From Arthrobacter methylotrophus (GTDB taxonomy: Bacteria > Actinomycetota > Actinomycetes > Actinomycetales > Micrococcaceae), in NCBI RefSeq assembly GCF_039539965.1, contig NZ_BAABED010000001.1, positions 310,001-374,000 on the forward strand: DNA of 64,000 nucleotides. The letters are read 5' to 3'. The translations under genes and the position numbers were made by a program. Shown in pieces: positions 54,598 to 63,502 of this stretch. Under the pieces are notes generated by a model. That model ran no database searches. It had not been told where the DNA came from and saw only the letters and a program-made list of their open reading frames with translations. How positions within the stretch are numbered: the stretch's first letter is position 1; each line of letters begins with the position of its first letter.

Positions 54598-55479
54598 TTA
54601 GAAGCCGTGGCTCAGTATCAGGCCCAGCGAGAACAAGACGCTATAGCCAAGATTGATCAAGCCGGTCTGCTTCAGCACCGGGATAAGGCTCTTGCGCTTC
54701 CGTCCGTTGACCATGAGCCATGCCGGCATGAGGCAGGCCGGGATCAGCAGCAATACGATCAGCATCCACGGTCTGGTCGGTGCAAGCACCACAACCAGCA
54801 GGATGGCGACTGCCAACATCAGGACGTAGCTCTCACGGGCATGCCGGTCGCCAAGCCGCACCGCCAGGGTCCGCTTGCCGGCCACCATGTCGGTCGGGAT
54901 ATCCCGTACGTTGTTGGCCATCAGCAGGGCGCAGGCGATCAATCCTGTTCCAATGGCGCCGATAACCGCCGGAAGACTCACTTGTCCGGCCTGCGTGTAG
55001 GTGGTACCCAAGGTTGCCACCAGTCCAAAGAAGACAAAGACAAACAAGTCACCCAGGCCCATGTAGCCATACGGATTCTTGCCGCCGGTGTAACCCCACG
55101 CGGCGAGTACGCAGCCGATGCCCACCAGGAGCAGCCACCAGGTCTGCGTCATGATTACCAGGACCAAGCCGAACATCATGGCGAGGCCGAACGCGCCGAA
55201 TGCCGCCCACTTGACATGGTTTGGGCGTGCCGCGCCGGAACCTACCAGTCGGAGCGGACCCACCCGGTCCTGATCGGTGCCACGGATGCCGTCTGAGTAA
55301 TCGTTGGCGTAGTTGACCCCGATCTGCAGCAGCAGCGCCACAAGGGCAGCGAGGATGGCATTCAAGATCCGGAAAGACTGCAGCTCGTAGGCGGCCGCTG
55401 TGCCGATCAGCACTGGCGCGATGGCCGCCGGCAGGGTGCGCAAGCGGGCGCCTTGAATCCATTGTGCAGCTGTTGCCAC
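54598..55479 (-). CDS. menA: 1,4-dihydroxy-2-naphthoate polyprenyltransferase
   Basis: Attaches the prenyl tail in menaquinone synthesis. The 293-residue membrane protein has the first Asp-rich motif NYANDYSDGIRGTD and a second one near NNVRDIPTDMVAGKRTLAVR, with about eight helices. It is the last gene of the menB-menE-menA operon on this strand. Confidence 0.93.
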   Translation of the reverse strand: MATAAQWIQGARLRTLPAAIAPVLIGTAAAYELQSFRILNAILAALVALLLQIGVNYANDYSDGIRGTDQDRVGPLRLVGSGAARPNHVKWAAFGAFGLAMMFGLVLVIMTQTWWLLLVGIGCVLAAWGYTGGKNPYGYMGLGDLFVFVFFGLVATLGTTYTQAGQVSLPAVIGAIGTGLIACALLMANNVRDIPTDMVAGKRTLAVRLGDRHARESYVLMLAVAILLVVVLAPTRPWMLIVLLLIPACLMPAWLMVNGRKRKSLIPVLKQTGLINLGYSVLFSLGLILSHGF

Positions 55480-55540
55480 GTTCAGTACCTCGTGTTGTTT
55501 CGCATTGGGGGGAAGGCAAATGATGATCAGGGGGCTATGT

Positions 55541-56674
55541 CTATTCTCCCTGATGCACCTCGGTGAGCAGCTCGATCATCGCCAGCCTGTCCGGCTTTCC
55601 ATTGGGGAGCATGATGAGCCCGTCCGTGGTCAGCACCGTTTTGGGAGCGAGGGCCCCCAGGGATTCCTGGCAGCGGGCCTTGTAGTCCTCAATGCTTTCC
55701 GCGGAGCTGTCCTCGACGGCAACATATGCTGCCACCGCCTGGCCCCACTCCCGGGAGGGGACCCCGGCCACGAAAGCCGCCGTCACGCCGTCGAACTTTT
55801 CGAGCTCAGCTTGGATGAATGCGGCGGAGGCTTTGACACCGCCCGTGATGATGACGTCGTCGGCCCGTCCCAGCACGGTGAGTGTACCGTCGCCTGCGAG
55901 CTCCCCGAGATCGTTGGTGCGGTACCAACGGGTGCCGTCCTCGTCGAAGAACGCCTCGGCAGTCGCCTCCGGCGCGTCCAGATAACCGGAAGCCACGGTG
56001 TCGCCGCCCAGGAGGACCCGGCCGTCGTCGTCGAGCCGGACGCTGACACCGTCCAGCGGCCTTCCGTCGTATACGCAACCGCCGCACGTCTCGGCCGAGC
56101 CATAGGTGGTCACCACCTTCACCCCGGCCTCCCTGGCGGCGTCCAGCAGCGCGGCGGGTGCCGGCGCCCCGCCCAGGAGGATGGCGTTGAAGCGGCGGAG
56201 GGCCGCGAGGGTTTCCGCGGAGGGCGAGTCCAGGAGGCGCTGCAACTGGGTGGGCACCAAGGACGTGAAGCGGACGGTGTCCGTCAGCTCCCCGGCGGCG
56301 GCAGTGAAGGCCTCCGGAGTGAAGCCGTTCGAGAGGTCCATGGCCCATGGACGCGTTCCGGCGAAAAGGGAACGGACCAACACCTGGACCCCGGCAACGA
56401 ATTGCAACGGCAAGGCAAGGAGCCATTGTCCCTCGCCCCGGAGCGCCATCGCCGTGGCCATGGAGGAAGCCGCGAGCTGATCGACCGTGAGCACTGTGGC
56501 CTTGGGCGTTCCGGTGGAGCCCGAGGTGCGGACCACCACTGCGGCGTCCTCGAAACCGGGCGTTTCGACCGCGACGGCACGCGGGGTGCCGTCCTCCGCA
56601 GCGACGATTCCGACGGCGGGACCCTCCCCGTGGAGGGCGGCGGCCAAGGCCTTGAGAACGGGATCGATGTTCAC
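55541..56674 (-). CDS. menE: o-Succinylbenzoate-CoA ligase
   Basis: Activates o-succinylbenzoate with ATP and CoA. The 377-residue member of the acyl-adenylate family is short, as actinobacterial MenE proteins are: VVVRTSGSTGTPKATVLT (P-loop), TYGSAETCGGCVYDG, GRADDVIITGGVK. The upstream menB start lies so close (9 bp between genes) that the two are cotranscribed. Confidence 0.9.
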   Translation of the reverse strand: MNIDPVLKALAAALHGEGPAVGIVAAEDGTPRAVAVETPGFEDAAVVVRTSGSTGTPKATVLTVDQLAASSMATAMALRGEGQWLLALPLQFVAGVQVLVRSLFAGTRPWAMDLSNGFTPEAFTAAAGELTDTVRFTSLVPTQLQRLLDSPSAETLAALRRFNAILLGGAPAPAALLDAAREAGVKVVTTYGSAETCGGCVYDGRPLDGVSVRLDDDGRVLLGGDTVASGYLDAPEATAEAFFDEDGTRWYRTNDLGELAGDGTLTVLGRADDVIITGGVKASAAFIQAELEKFDGVTAAFVAGVPSREWGQAVAAYVAVEDSSAESIEDYKARCQESLGALAPKTVLTTDGLIMLPNGKPDRLAMIELLTEVHQGE

Positions 56675-56683
56675 GGGCGAGTC

Positions 56684-57637
56684 CTAGAAGTAGTAAGGGA
56701 AGGCGGACCAGTCCGGATCGCGCTTCTCAAGGAAGGCTTCCTTGCCCTCCACGGCCTCGTCCGTCATGTAGGCCAGGCGGGTGGCTTCACCCGCGAAGAC
56801 TTGCTGGCCGGCCAGGCCGTCGTCGGCCAAGTTGAAGGCGAACTTGAGCATGCGGATGGCCTGCGGGGATTGGCGGGCTATATCCGCGGCATACTCCAGG
56901 GCAACTTCCTCCAGGCGCTCATGGTCCACGGCCTCATTCACGGCACCCATTCTGACCATGTCCTCCGCGGAATACTCGCGGGCCAGGAAGAAGATCTCGC
57001 GGGCGGCTTTCTGCCCGATCTGGCGGGCCAGAAGCGCAGAGCCGTATCCGGCGTCGAAACTTCCCACGGTAGCGTCGGTCTGCTTGAACTTGCCGTGCTG
57101 GCGCGAGGCAATGGTGAGGTCCGAGACGACGTGCAGCGAGTGCCCGCCGCCAGCTGCCCAGCCGTTCACGACGGCGATGACCACCTTGGGCATGGTCCGC
57201 ATGAGCCGCTGGACTTCCAGGATGTGCAGGCGGCCGGCCCGGGCGGGGTCGACGCTCTCCTGGGTCTCGCCGTCAGCATAGCGATACCCGTCCCTGCCGC
57301 GGATCCGCTGGTCGCCGCCGGAACAGAAGGAATGGCCGCCATCCTTGGGGGACGGACCATTGCCGGTGAGGAGCACCGTGGCGACATCCGGGGTCATGCG
57401 GGCGTGGTCCATGGCGCGGTAGAGCTCGTCAACTGTGCCGGGCCGGAAGGCGTTACGGACTTCCGGGCGGTTGAAGGCAATCCGGACTGTGGGGAGGTCC
57501 TTCGTGACTTTCCCGTCTGCGTCCCGCTCCACCTGCCTGTGGTACGTCATGTCCTGGAAATCGTCGAAACCGGACACAGTGCGCCAGCGCGATGGGTCAA
57601 AGACGTCGGATACCTTGGCTGGGAAGTCGTTGCTCAC
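56684..57637 (-). CDS. menB: 1,4-dihydroxy-2-naphthoyl-CoA synthase
   Basis: Ring-closing step of menaquinone synthesis. The 317-residue crotonase has FCSGGDQRIRGRDGY, VNGWAAGGGHSLHVVSDLTI, FKQTDATVGSFDAGYGSALL and the C-terminal FLEKRDPDWSAFPYYF, all diagnostic of MenB over other crotonases. It heads the men operon. Confidence 0.95.
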   Translation of the reverse strand: MSNDFPAKVSDVFDPSRWRTVSGFDDFQDMTYHRQVERDADGKVTKDLPTVRIAFNRPEVRNAFRPGTVDELYRAMDHARMTPDVATVLLTGNGPSPKDGGHSFCSGGDQRIRGRDGYRYADGETQESVDPARAGRLHILEVQRLMRTMPKVVIAVVNGWAAGGGHSLHVVSDLTIASRQHGKFKQTDATVGSFDAGYGSALLARQIGQKAAREIFFLAREYSAEDMVRMGAVNEAVDHERLEEVALEYAADIARQSPQAIRMLKFAFNLADDGLAGQQVFAGEATRLAYMTDEAVEGKEAFLEKRDPDWSAFPYYF

Positions 57638-57658
57638 CCTCCGAGTGTAGTAATCCGC

Positions 57659-58085
57659 TCAGCTTATGCAGAACTCGTTGCCTTCGGGAGCGGCCATGGT
57701 GTGCCATTCGTGGGGGCCTTGCTTGGCGGTCCAGAGGTATTTCGCGCCCCGGGCTTCCAACGCGGCGCGGACCCAGTCCTTGTCCTGGCCGTTGAGGCGT
57801 ACGTCCCAGTGGACGCGGTTCTTGACGGTCTTGTCTTCCTTGGCGGCCTGGAACAGGAAGCGCCTGCGGGTGTTCCTTGTCCTGGTCCTCCGACGGGCCA
57901 ATAGCGGCGCCGTCCTTCCACACGAGTTTGCCCTGGTGGGTCATGGTTTCAGCCTCCGCGGCGAAGCCTTGATCGATCATGGAACGGATGAACGCTTCGT
58001 CCTGGGGTTCCACTATCCAGTCGAGCGTTTCGGCCCACCAATCGGCGAGGACAGTTCCGGTCCGGGGCGCCCAACTAGCTCGCAT
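57659..58085 (-). pseudogene. VOC/glyoxalase-like gene broken by a frameshift and a 5' palindrome
   Basis: One frame (to about 57876) encodes LADWWAETLDWIVEPQDEAF and continues to AAIGPSEDQDK. Another frame then continues in the right order with NTRRRFLFQAAKEDKTVKNR, VHWDVRL and ends in HEWHTMAAPEGNEFCIS, the typical C-terminus of a VOC protein. The switch lies at about 57875 and fits one extra base. The 5' end runs into the palindromic element at 58070-58135, whose arm encodes the first residues, so the natural N-terminus is also missing. Confidence 0.75.
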
Positions 58086-58135
58086 TTGTTGTCGCTATGG
58101 GCCCTCATAATGACAACAAATGCGAGCTAGTTGGG
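58070..58135. repeat. 66-nt palindromic element, copy B
   Basis: Arms 58070-58093 and 58112-58135 are 24 nt and perfectly complementary. The total length is identical to copy A at 38685-38750 and the loop region is similar (CTCATAA versus GTCATAA). Stem positions 9/58 and 16/51 differ between copies but pair in both. It overlaps the damaged 5' end of the VOC gene and lies 13 bp from the CAAX protease stop. Confidence 0.8.
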
Positions 58136-58148
58136 GCGGGGCGGGTGG

Positions 58149-58877
58149 TTATCCGCCCAGCAGTTGCGGCGGGATGGCATAGATCAGCAGGACGGCCAAG
58201 AGATTCTTGGCTGCATGGACGAAATAGGAGAACATTACGTTCTTTCCCGTCCAGACGTAGACAGCCACCAGGACGACGCCCATTCCGAGGTACGGAACCA
58301 GCGCGGGAAGGACCAGGCCTTCACGCCCCACCACGTGGATGGCGGCGAAGCACAGCACGGACAAGACGCAGCAGAGCCAAACATTAACGTGCCGGGACAG
58401 CTTGCCGATGAGCAAGTGCCGGAAAAGGTATTCCTCCACAAAAGGACCGAGCACCACCAGCAACGGCACCACGAACCATACCGGCAGCTGCTGGACCAGC
58501 GACTGGAGGCCCAGTTGGTTCTGCGATTCCTTGACGGAGCCGGTAACTGTCACGAGAACTGCAGTGAGCACCAGCATCGCAACGATCGATAAGGGAATCA
58601 TGGCTAGCGTGAACCACGGACGCGTGGCCAAAATCAGGAGGTCGCGGCGAATGACGCGCCTCGCAGCCGTAACCGCGACCAGGCCGACCGACGCGTAGAA
58701 AGCGAGGTTGATCGCGAAGACGGCCGTAGCGGGGTCGGGGAAGATCTGCTCCGCCATGGCTGTCACAGGGGCCGTCGCGAGGCTCAGAACAGCCGCCAGC
58801 GCCACATATAGTCCGAAAGCCGCAGCGTCCAGGCCCGTGAAACGGTACAGCCTGCCGGCCGGCGGAATAGTGCCCAT
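58149..58877 (-). CDS. CPBP family intramembrane metalloprotease (CAAX protease-like)
   Basis: The 242-residue membrane protein has the motifs of the ABI/CPBP family: FVEEYLFRHLLIGKL (EExxxR), CFAAIHVVG (FxxxH) and FSYFVHAAKN. Such proteins process prenylated or small peptides and give bacteriocin immunity in some species. Target unknown. The start is ATG 58877; the frame continues upstream without support. Confidence 0.87.
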   Translation of the reverse strand: MGTIPPAGRLYRFTGLDAAAFGLYVALAAVLSLATAPVTAMAEQIFPDPATAVFAINLAFYASVGLVAVTAARRVIRRDLLILATRPWFTLAMIPLSIVAMLVLTAVLVTVTGSVKESQNQLGLQSLVQQLPVWFVVPLLVVLGPFVEEYLFRHLLIGKLSRHVNVWLCCVLSVLCFAAIHVVGREGLVLPALVPYLGMGVVLVAVYVWTGKNVMFSYFVHAAKNLLAVLLIYAIPPQLLGG

Positions 58878-59079
58878 GTGTCCAGCGTAGCGTCCCTCTT
58901 TGTTGCCCGCGTCACCCTCCGTCGAATTCACCGGGTAAGATGGATTTGCCGGATTTACCTTCGACGCTTCCATGATCTCGCCACTGATTCGACTTGCCAA
59001 CAGGCCAAAATCTCGAATTGTCTGTGCCGATGCACGTGAAGCCATGGCCGGCGTCTCCTTCAACCCACAAGGAAAAACT

Positions 59080-60558
59080 GTGCCTCAAAACACGACAACC
59101 GACCTTCAGCGCGCCCCAGGAAACTTGGCCGCGCCCAGTATCGCTGCCGCTTCCGACAACCTCAGCGCCGAGGGCTACCAGAAGACCTTGAGCCGCCGCC
59201 ACGTCACGATGATCGCGATGGGCGGCGCGATCGGCGTCGGCCTCTTCATGGGTGCGGGTGGACGCCTGGCCTCCACCGGGCCCGCCCTGATTTTCTCCTA
59301 CGCCATTGCCGGCGTCATCGCTTACCTGCTGATGCGGGCGCTCGGCGAACTGATCATGTACCGCCAGACCTCCGGCTCCTTTGTCAGCTACGCCGGCGAA
59401 ATGTTCGGCAAGAAGGGCGCCTTCCTTTCCGGCTGGATGTACTTCATCAACTGGGCCATGACGGGCATCGCCGAACTCATCGCCATCGGCCTGTACTTCC
59501 AGTTCTTCTTCCCGAACGTCCCCGTTGAACTGTCCGCCATCGCTGCGCTGGTGCTGCTGGTTGCCGTCAACCTGTTCAGCGTCAAGGCCTTCGGCGAGTT
59601 CGAATTCTGGGCTTCCTGCCTCAAGGTCGCCGCGATCCTGACCTTCCTGGCCGTGGGCACCTTCATGGTGGTCACCAACGCACAGGTCGGCACTGGCCAC
59701 GCTTCCGTGGGCAACCTCTTCGCTGCCGACGGCGGCATGTTCCCCAAGGGCGGACTGGTGATGATCCTGGTCCTGAACGCCGTGATCTTCGCCTACAACG
59801 CCATCGAACTGGTCGGCATTACGGCCGGCGAGATGCAGAACCCGGAACGCGAAGTGCCCAAGGCGATTCGCGCCGTCGTGATCCGCATTGTGGTGTTCTA
59901 CGTCGGTTCCGTCACGCTCCTGGCGATGCTCCTGCCCTCGGACCAGTACCACGCAGGCACCTCCCCGTTCGTCACGGTGTTTGGCCAGATGGGCCTGCCG
60001 TGGATGGGCGACGTCATGAACATGATCGTCATCACCGCTGCGCTGTCCTCATGCAACTCGGGCCTTTACTCGATCGGCCGCATCTTCCGCACCATGGCCA
60101 ACAATGGACATGCCCCCAAGTGGCTCACCAAGATGTCCACCCGCCACGTGCCCTACGCCGCCATCCTGGCCATCGGCGCCGTGTACCTCACGGGCATCGT
60201 GCTCAACATGTGGTTGGGCGGCTCCCATGCTTTCGACCTCGCGCTGAACACCGCCTCGATCGGTGTCATCTTCACCTGGGGTTCCATCTTCGCCAGCCAG
60301 ATTGCGCTGCGCAAGAAGAAGGGCAACGTCTCCAGCCTGCCCATGCCGGGTTCCCCATGGACCAGCTGGGTTGGTCTGGTGGCACTCCTGGCCATCACCG
60401 TGCTGATTGGTATGGACACTATGACGGACAAGGCCACGGGTGAGGTGTTCCCCCTGGGTATCTGGACCCTCGCGACCATCCCGTTCTTCGCCTTGGTGCT
60501 GTGGCTCGGCTGGCAGAAGATCAAGAACAACGAGCCCAAGAGCCACCTCTTCAGCTAG
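59080..60558 (+). CDS. Amino acid permease, APC superfamily
   Basis: The 492-residue transporter has about 12 membrane segments and the AAT-family start MIAMGGAIGVGLFMGAGGRL, then AGVIAYLLMRALGELIMYRQ and ELVGITAGEMQNPEREVPKA. It resembles AnsP, GabP or CycA; the substrate (asparagine, GABA, D-Ala/Ser) cannot be told by eye. GTG 59080 has AAGGA six bases upstream; longer starts at 58972 and 59044 are in frame. The gap 58878-59079 holds no gene. Confidence 0.87.
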   Translation: MPQNTTTDLQRAPGNLAAPSIAAASDNLSAEGYQKTLSRRHVTMIAMGGAIGVGLFMGAGGRLASTGPALIFSYAIAGVIAYLLMRALGELIMYRQTSGSFVSYAGEMFGKKGAFLSGWMYFINWAMTGIAELIAIGLYFQFFFPNVPVELSAIAALVLLVAVNLFSVKAFGEFEFWASCLKVAAILTFLAVGTFMVVTNAQVGTGHASVGNLFAADGGMFPKGGLVMILVLNAVIFAYNAIELVGITAGEMQNPEREVPKAIRAVVIRIVVFYVGSVTLLAMLLPSDQYHAGTSPFVTVFGQMGLPWMGDVMNMIVITAALSSCNSGLYSIGRIFRTMANNGHAPKWLTKMSTRHVPYAAILAIGAVYLTGIVLNMWLGGSHAFDLALNTASIGVIFTWGSIFASQIALRKKKGNVSSLPMPGSPWTSWVGLVALLAITVLIGMDTMTDKATGEVFPLGIWTLATIPFFALVLWLGWQKIKNNEPKSHLFS

Positions 60559-61282
60559 TCCCCTTCAGGTGCTTCGCGAAGTGCTCCTCGATCCGCTGCC
60601 ATGCCTCAGGCGCGGCGGCCGGATCGGGTTTGATGCCCATGACCCGCATCAGGGGCCGTAGCGGCCGGGGTCCCACAGGAACGTCGTTCATGAAGGCGTG
60701 GCCCGCCGTCGGGAATTCCTTGATGTCGTGCTCGATCCCAAGGTTAGTGAGCGCGGCTTCCAGCTTCGCGGCCGCTCCCCGCAGGGTCCGGTCCTTCGCA
60801 CCGTAGTTGGCCACCACCGGACATGCGCCTTCCAGGGCCTGCTCCAGGTCGCGCGGCAATTGCCCGTAGTTCACGGAAGCGGCGTCGAAGTCGTCGGGGG
60901 CCGCGAGCAGGGCGAATGCGCCTCCCATGCAGAACCCGATGACCCCCACTTTTCCGGTGCACCTGGGGTCGCTGCGGAGCCGGGAGCGTGCCGTGGACAA
61001 GTCGGTGAATGCCCGGCCGGCGCCGGACATGAGGGATCGCATGGTCGCTACGAGGCAGCGCCTTGCTCCGCCGTCGCTGTAGAGGTCGACGGCGAGGGTC
61101 AAGTAGCCGGCTTCGGCGAGCCGGTCCGCGTGGCGACGCATCACGTCGTCGAGCCCGAAGGCCTCATGAACGAGCACGACGCCGGGAAACGGCCCCTCGC
61201 CGGCGGGCTCCGCAAGGTACCCCCGCAGGGTACGCGAGCCCCCGGCTGCCACACTCTCCGTGCTCAAATCGACGTGCGCCAT
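60551..61282 (-). CDS. Dienelactone hydrolase family protein
   Basis: The 243-residue alpha/beta hydrolase has the nucleophile Cys at about 118 in GVIGFCMGGAFALL, the Asp at about 164 in YGAKDRTLRG and the His at about 195 in GHAFMND. This is the Cys-Asp-His triad of dienelactone hydrolases. The natural substrate is unclear. ATG 61282 has GAAAGG upstream. The 3' end overlaps the permease end by 8 bp, tail to tail. Confidence 0.88.
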   Translation of the reverse strand: MAHVDLSTESVAAGGSRTLRGYLAEPAGEGPFPGVVLVHEAFGLDDVMRRHADRLAEAGYLTLAVDLYSDGGARRCLVATMRSLMSGAGRAFTDLSTARSRLRSDPRCTGKVGVIGFCMGGAFALLAAPDDFDAASVNYGQLPRDLEQALEGACPVVANYGAKDRTLRGAAAKLEAALTNLGIEHDIKEFPTAGHAFMNDVPVGPRPLRPLMRVMGIKPDPAAAPEAWQRIEEHFAKHLKGTS

Positions 61283-61402
61283 GGGTGGAAGCCTTTCATT
61301 GGCAGATCGGATCGCGGGCGTAGGCCTAGTGTTTGCCATCCCGGCAGTCCGCGCAAGTGTCATTGTCTGCGGTTTGTCGGCTGGCGCCGTTAGGCTCGAT
61401 GC

Positions 61403-61468
61403 ATGGACCACAGCACCACTCTCAGCCAGCACATTATCGCCATCCAGATGCTCACGGAGGCGATCTGA
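61403..61468 (+). CDS. Short upstream ORF coupled to the pentapeptide gene
   Basis: The 21-codon ORF (MDHSTTLSQHIIAIQMLTEA plus Ile) ends at a TGA that shares one base with the next ATG. A TAGGCT box lies six bases before its ATG, the position of a -10 element for a leaderless message. It also contains the GGAGG that serves the downstream gene, so its translation could open or compete for that site. No similarity recognised. Confidence 0.4.
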   Translation: MDHSTTLSQHIIAIQMLTEAI

Positions 61469-62124
61469 TGGCGGCATCCAAGGTGGTGGCGCCCCGGATT
61501 TCCCCCATTAGGCTCGACGAACTCCGGGACGAGCCTGCCCCGGATTTCCAGCGCGGCGAACGGTACGACGGCGTCCGGCTCACCCGCGCGGTGGCGGACG
61601 GGGCGGAGCTGAGCGGATCGGACTTCATCGAGTGCGAATTCAACGGGGTCTCCTTCAACGAGGCCCAGCTGCGGGGTGCGACCTTCCGTGACTGCATCCT
61701 GAACGAGCCCTACGCGCCCGTATTCAACGCTGCGCGCACCTCGTGGCGCGAGGTGGCGATCAGCAATCCGCGTTGGGGATCCGCGGAGATGTATGAGGGC
61801 ACCTGGCATTCGGTAAAGATCGACGGCGGCAAGCTGGACTTCCTGAACCTGCGTGGATCCAAACTGACGGATGTCGTGATCACGGGGTGCATCATCAACG
61901 AGCTCGACCTCGGGGCCTGCACTGCGACGCGGATGGTGCTCAAGGACTGCACCATTGGCACCCTGGATGTCACAGGGGCGAAGTTCAAGGATGTGGACCT
62001 GCGTGGCTCGGATTTCCGGATGGTCAATGGACTGGGCGGTTTGTCCGGCGTGGTCATCGATGATTACCAGCTCAGCCTGATGGCCCCGCTTTTGGCCGGT
62101 CATCTGGGTATTCGGGTGATCTGA
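61468..62124 (+). CDS. Pentapeptide repeat protein
   Basis: The 218-residue right-handed beta-helix protein has pentapeptide repeats A(D/N)Lxx: DGAELSGSDFIECEFNGVSF, AQLRGATFRDCIL, LDFLNLRGSKLTDVVITGCI, GAKFKDVDLRGSDFRM. Some relatives bind gyrase as DNA mimics, others have no known role; this one cannot be placed. GGAGG lies upstream of ATG 61468. Confidence 0.87.
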   Translation: MAASKVVAPRISPIRLDELRDEPAPDFQRGERYDGVRLTRAVADGAELSGSDFIECEFNGVSFNEAQLRGATFRDCILNEPYAPVFNAARTSWREVAISNPRWGSAEMYEGTWHSVKIDGGKLDFLNLRGSKLTDVVITGCIINELDLGACTATRMVLKDCTIGTLDVTGAKFKDVDLRGSDFRMVNGLGGLSGVVIDDYQLSLMAPLLAGHLGIRVI

Positions 62125-62182
62125 GTGAGGCGACGGTACCGCCACGTGGCAGTCCACCGTGTGCCAGTTGGCGGCTGGGTGG

Positions 62183-62210
62183 TTGACCCCATGGCGGCGC
62201 CGTGTAATCT
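62183..62210 (+). promoter_or_regulatory. Sigma70-type promoter of the thiolase operon
   Basis: TTGACC (62183-62188) and TAATCT (62205-62210) are 16 bp apart and lie about 65 bp before the thiolase ATG. Confidence 0.6.
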
Positions 62211-62215
62211 TTATA

Positions 62216-62230
62216 GAACGAACGGTCGGT
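62216..62230. promoter_or_regulatory. TetR-type (PaaR-like) operator
   Basis: GAACGAACGGTCGGT contains ACGAACGGTCGGT, the reverse of ACCGACCGTTCGT, which resembles the ACCGACCG-CGGT sites of PaaR/TetR regulators of phenylacetate and beta-oxidation genes. It sits just downstream of the -10 box, a position for repression. No TetR gene is in the window. Confidence 0.6.
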
Positions 62231-62272
62231 AAATTATTCACCGGCCCCGCTCCCTTCGCGAAGGATGTTCTC

Positions 62273-63502
62273 ATGGTCGAGGCTTTTCTTGTTGGCGGTG
62301 CCCGCACCCCTGTAGGCCGGTACGGCGGCGCACTCTCCGCTGTCCGGCCCGATGACCTGGCAGCCCTCGTGATCCGCGAGGCCGTGGCCCGCGCCGGCGT
62401 CGATCCCGACGCCATCGACGAAGTCATCCTGGGCAACGCCAACGGCGCTGGCGAGGAAAACCGCAACGTCGCCCGCATGGCCACCCTTCTCGCGGGACTG
62501 CCCCTCCACATCCCCGGCATCACGGTCAACCGCCTCTGCGCCTCAGGAATGAGCGCCATCACCATGGCCAGCCATATGATCAAGGCGGGCGCTGCGGACA
62601 TCGTGGTGGCGGGCGGCGTCGAATCGATGAGCCGGGCCCCATGGGTGCAGGAGAAGCCCTCCGCAGCCTTCGCCAAGCCGGGCCAAATCTTCGACACCTC
62701 CATCGGCTGGCGCTTCGCGAACCCGCTTTTCACCAAGGGCGAGCTCTCCCGGGGCGGAAAGATGACCTACTCCATGCCGGAAACGGCTGAGGAAGTCGCC
62801 CGCGTGGATGGCATCTCCCGCGAAGAGGCCGACGCGTTCGCGGTCCGCTCGCACCAACGCGCGCTGGCGGCCATCGCCGGTGGCCGCTTCAAGGACGAAA
62901 TCGTTCCGGTCACAGTGAAGACCCGCAAGGGCGAAACTGTCGTGGACACCGATGAGGGCCCCCGCGAAGGGACTACTGCGGAAGTCCTCGCCGGCCTCCG
63001 TCCCGTGGTTGCCGGGGGCTCCGTTGTCACGGCCGGCAACTCCTCCTCGCTCAACGACGGCGCCTCCGCCATCATCGTCGCTTCGGAGGCCGCCATCGAG
63101 AAGTTCGGACTCACCCCGAGGGCACGCATCATCGACGGCGGTTCGGCCGGTTGCGAGCCGGAAATCATGGGCATCGGCCCGGTTCCGGCCACCCAGAAAA
63201 TCCTGGGCCGTTCGGGGCTCACCGTCGGTGACCTCGGCACCGTCGAACTCAACGAAGCTTTCGCGACGCAATCGCTCGCGAGCATGCGGCGTTTGGGCTT
63301 GGATCCGGACATTGTGAACAACGACGGCGGCGCGATCTCCCTGGGGCACCCGCTGGGTTCCAGCGGCTCGCGTATCGTCATTACCTTGCTGGGGCGCATG
63401 GAACGCGAGCTCGCCGGTAGCGCGCAGGCTCGGAAGATAGGCCTCGCAACGATGTGCATCGGCGTCGGACAAGGTGCTGCCATCCTCTTGGAAGGCATGT
63501 AA
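62273..63502 (+). CDS. Thiolase, acetyl-CoA acyltransferase (PaaJ/PcaF-like)
   Basis: Cleaves 3-ketoacyl-CoA with CoA. The 409-residue protein has the nucleophile Cys89 in NRLCASGMSA, His359 in SLGHPLGSSG and Cys395 in TMCIGVGQGA. The N-terminal FLVGGARTPVGRYGG fits beta-ketoadipyl- or 3-oxoacyl-CoA thiolases. ATG 62273 has AAGGA upstream; the frame opens earlier without support. The TAA shares one base with the ATG of the next gene. Confidence 0.92.
   Translation: MVEAFLVGGARTPVGRYGGALSAVRPDDLAALVIREAVARAGVDPDAIDEVILGNANGAGEENRNVARMATLLAGLPLHIPGITVNRLCASGMSAITMASHMIKAGAADIVVAGGVESMSRAPWVQEKPSAAFAKPGQIFDTSIGWRFANPLFTKGELSRGGKMTYSMPETAEEVARVDGISREEADAFAVRSHQRALAAIAGGRFKDEIVPVTVKTRKGETVVDTDEGPREGTTAEVLAGLRPVVAGGSVVTAGNSSSLNDGASAIIVASEAAIEKFGLTPRARIIDGGSAGCEPEIMGIGPVPATQKILGRSGLTVGDLGTVELNEAFATQSLASMRRLGLDPDIVNNDGGAISLGHPLGSSGSRIVITLLGRMERELAGSAQARKIGLATMCIGVGQGAAILLEGM

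Noticed and set aside
55505..57904. 799-codon open frame on the plus strand
   Set aside because: Antisense to menE and menB, which are clearly genuine; the translation has Gly/His/Val-rich composition without motifs.
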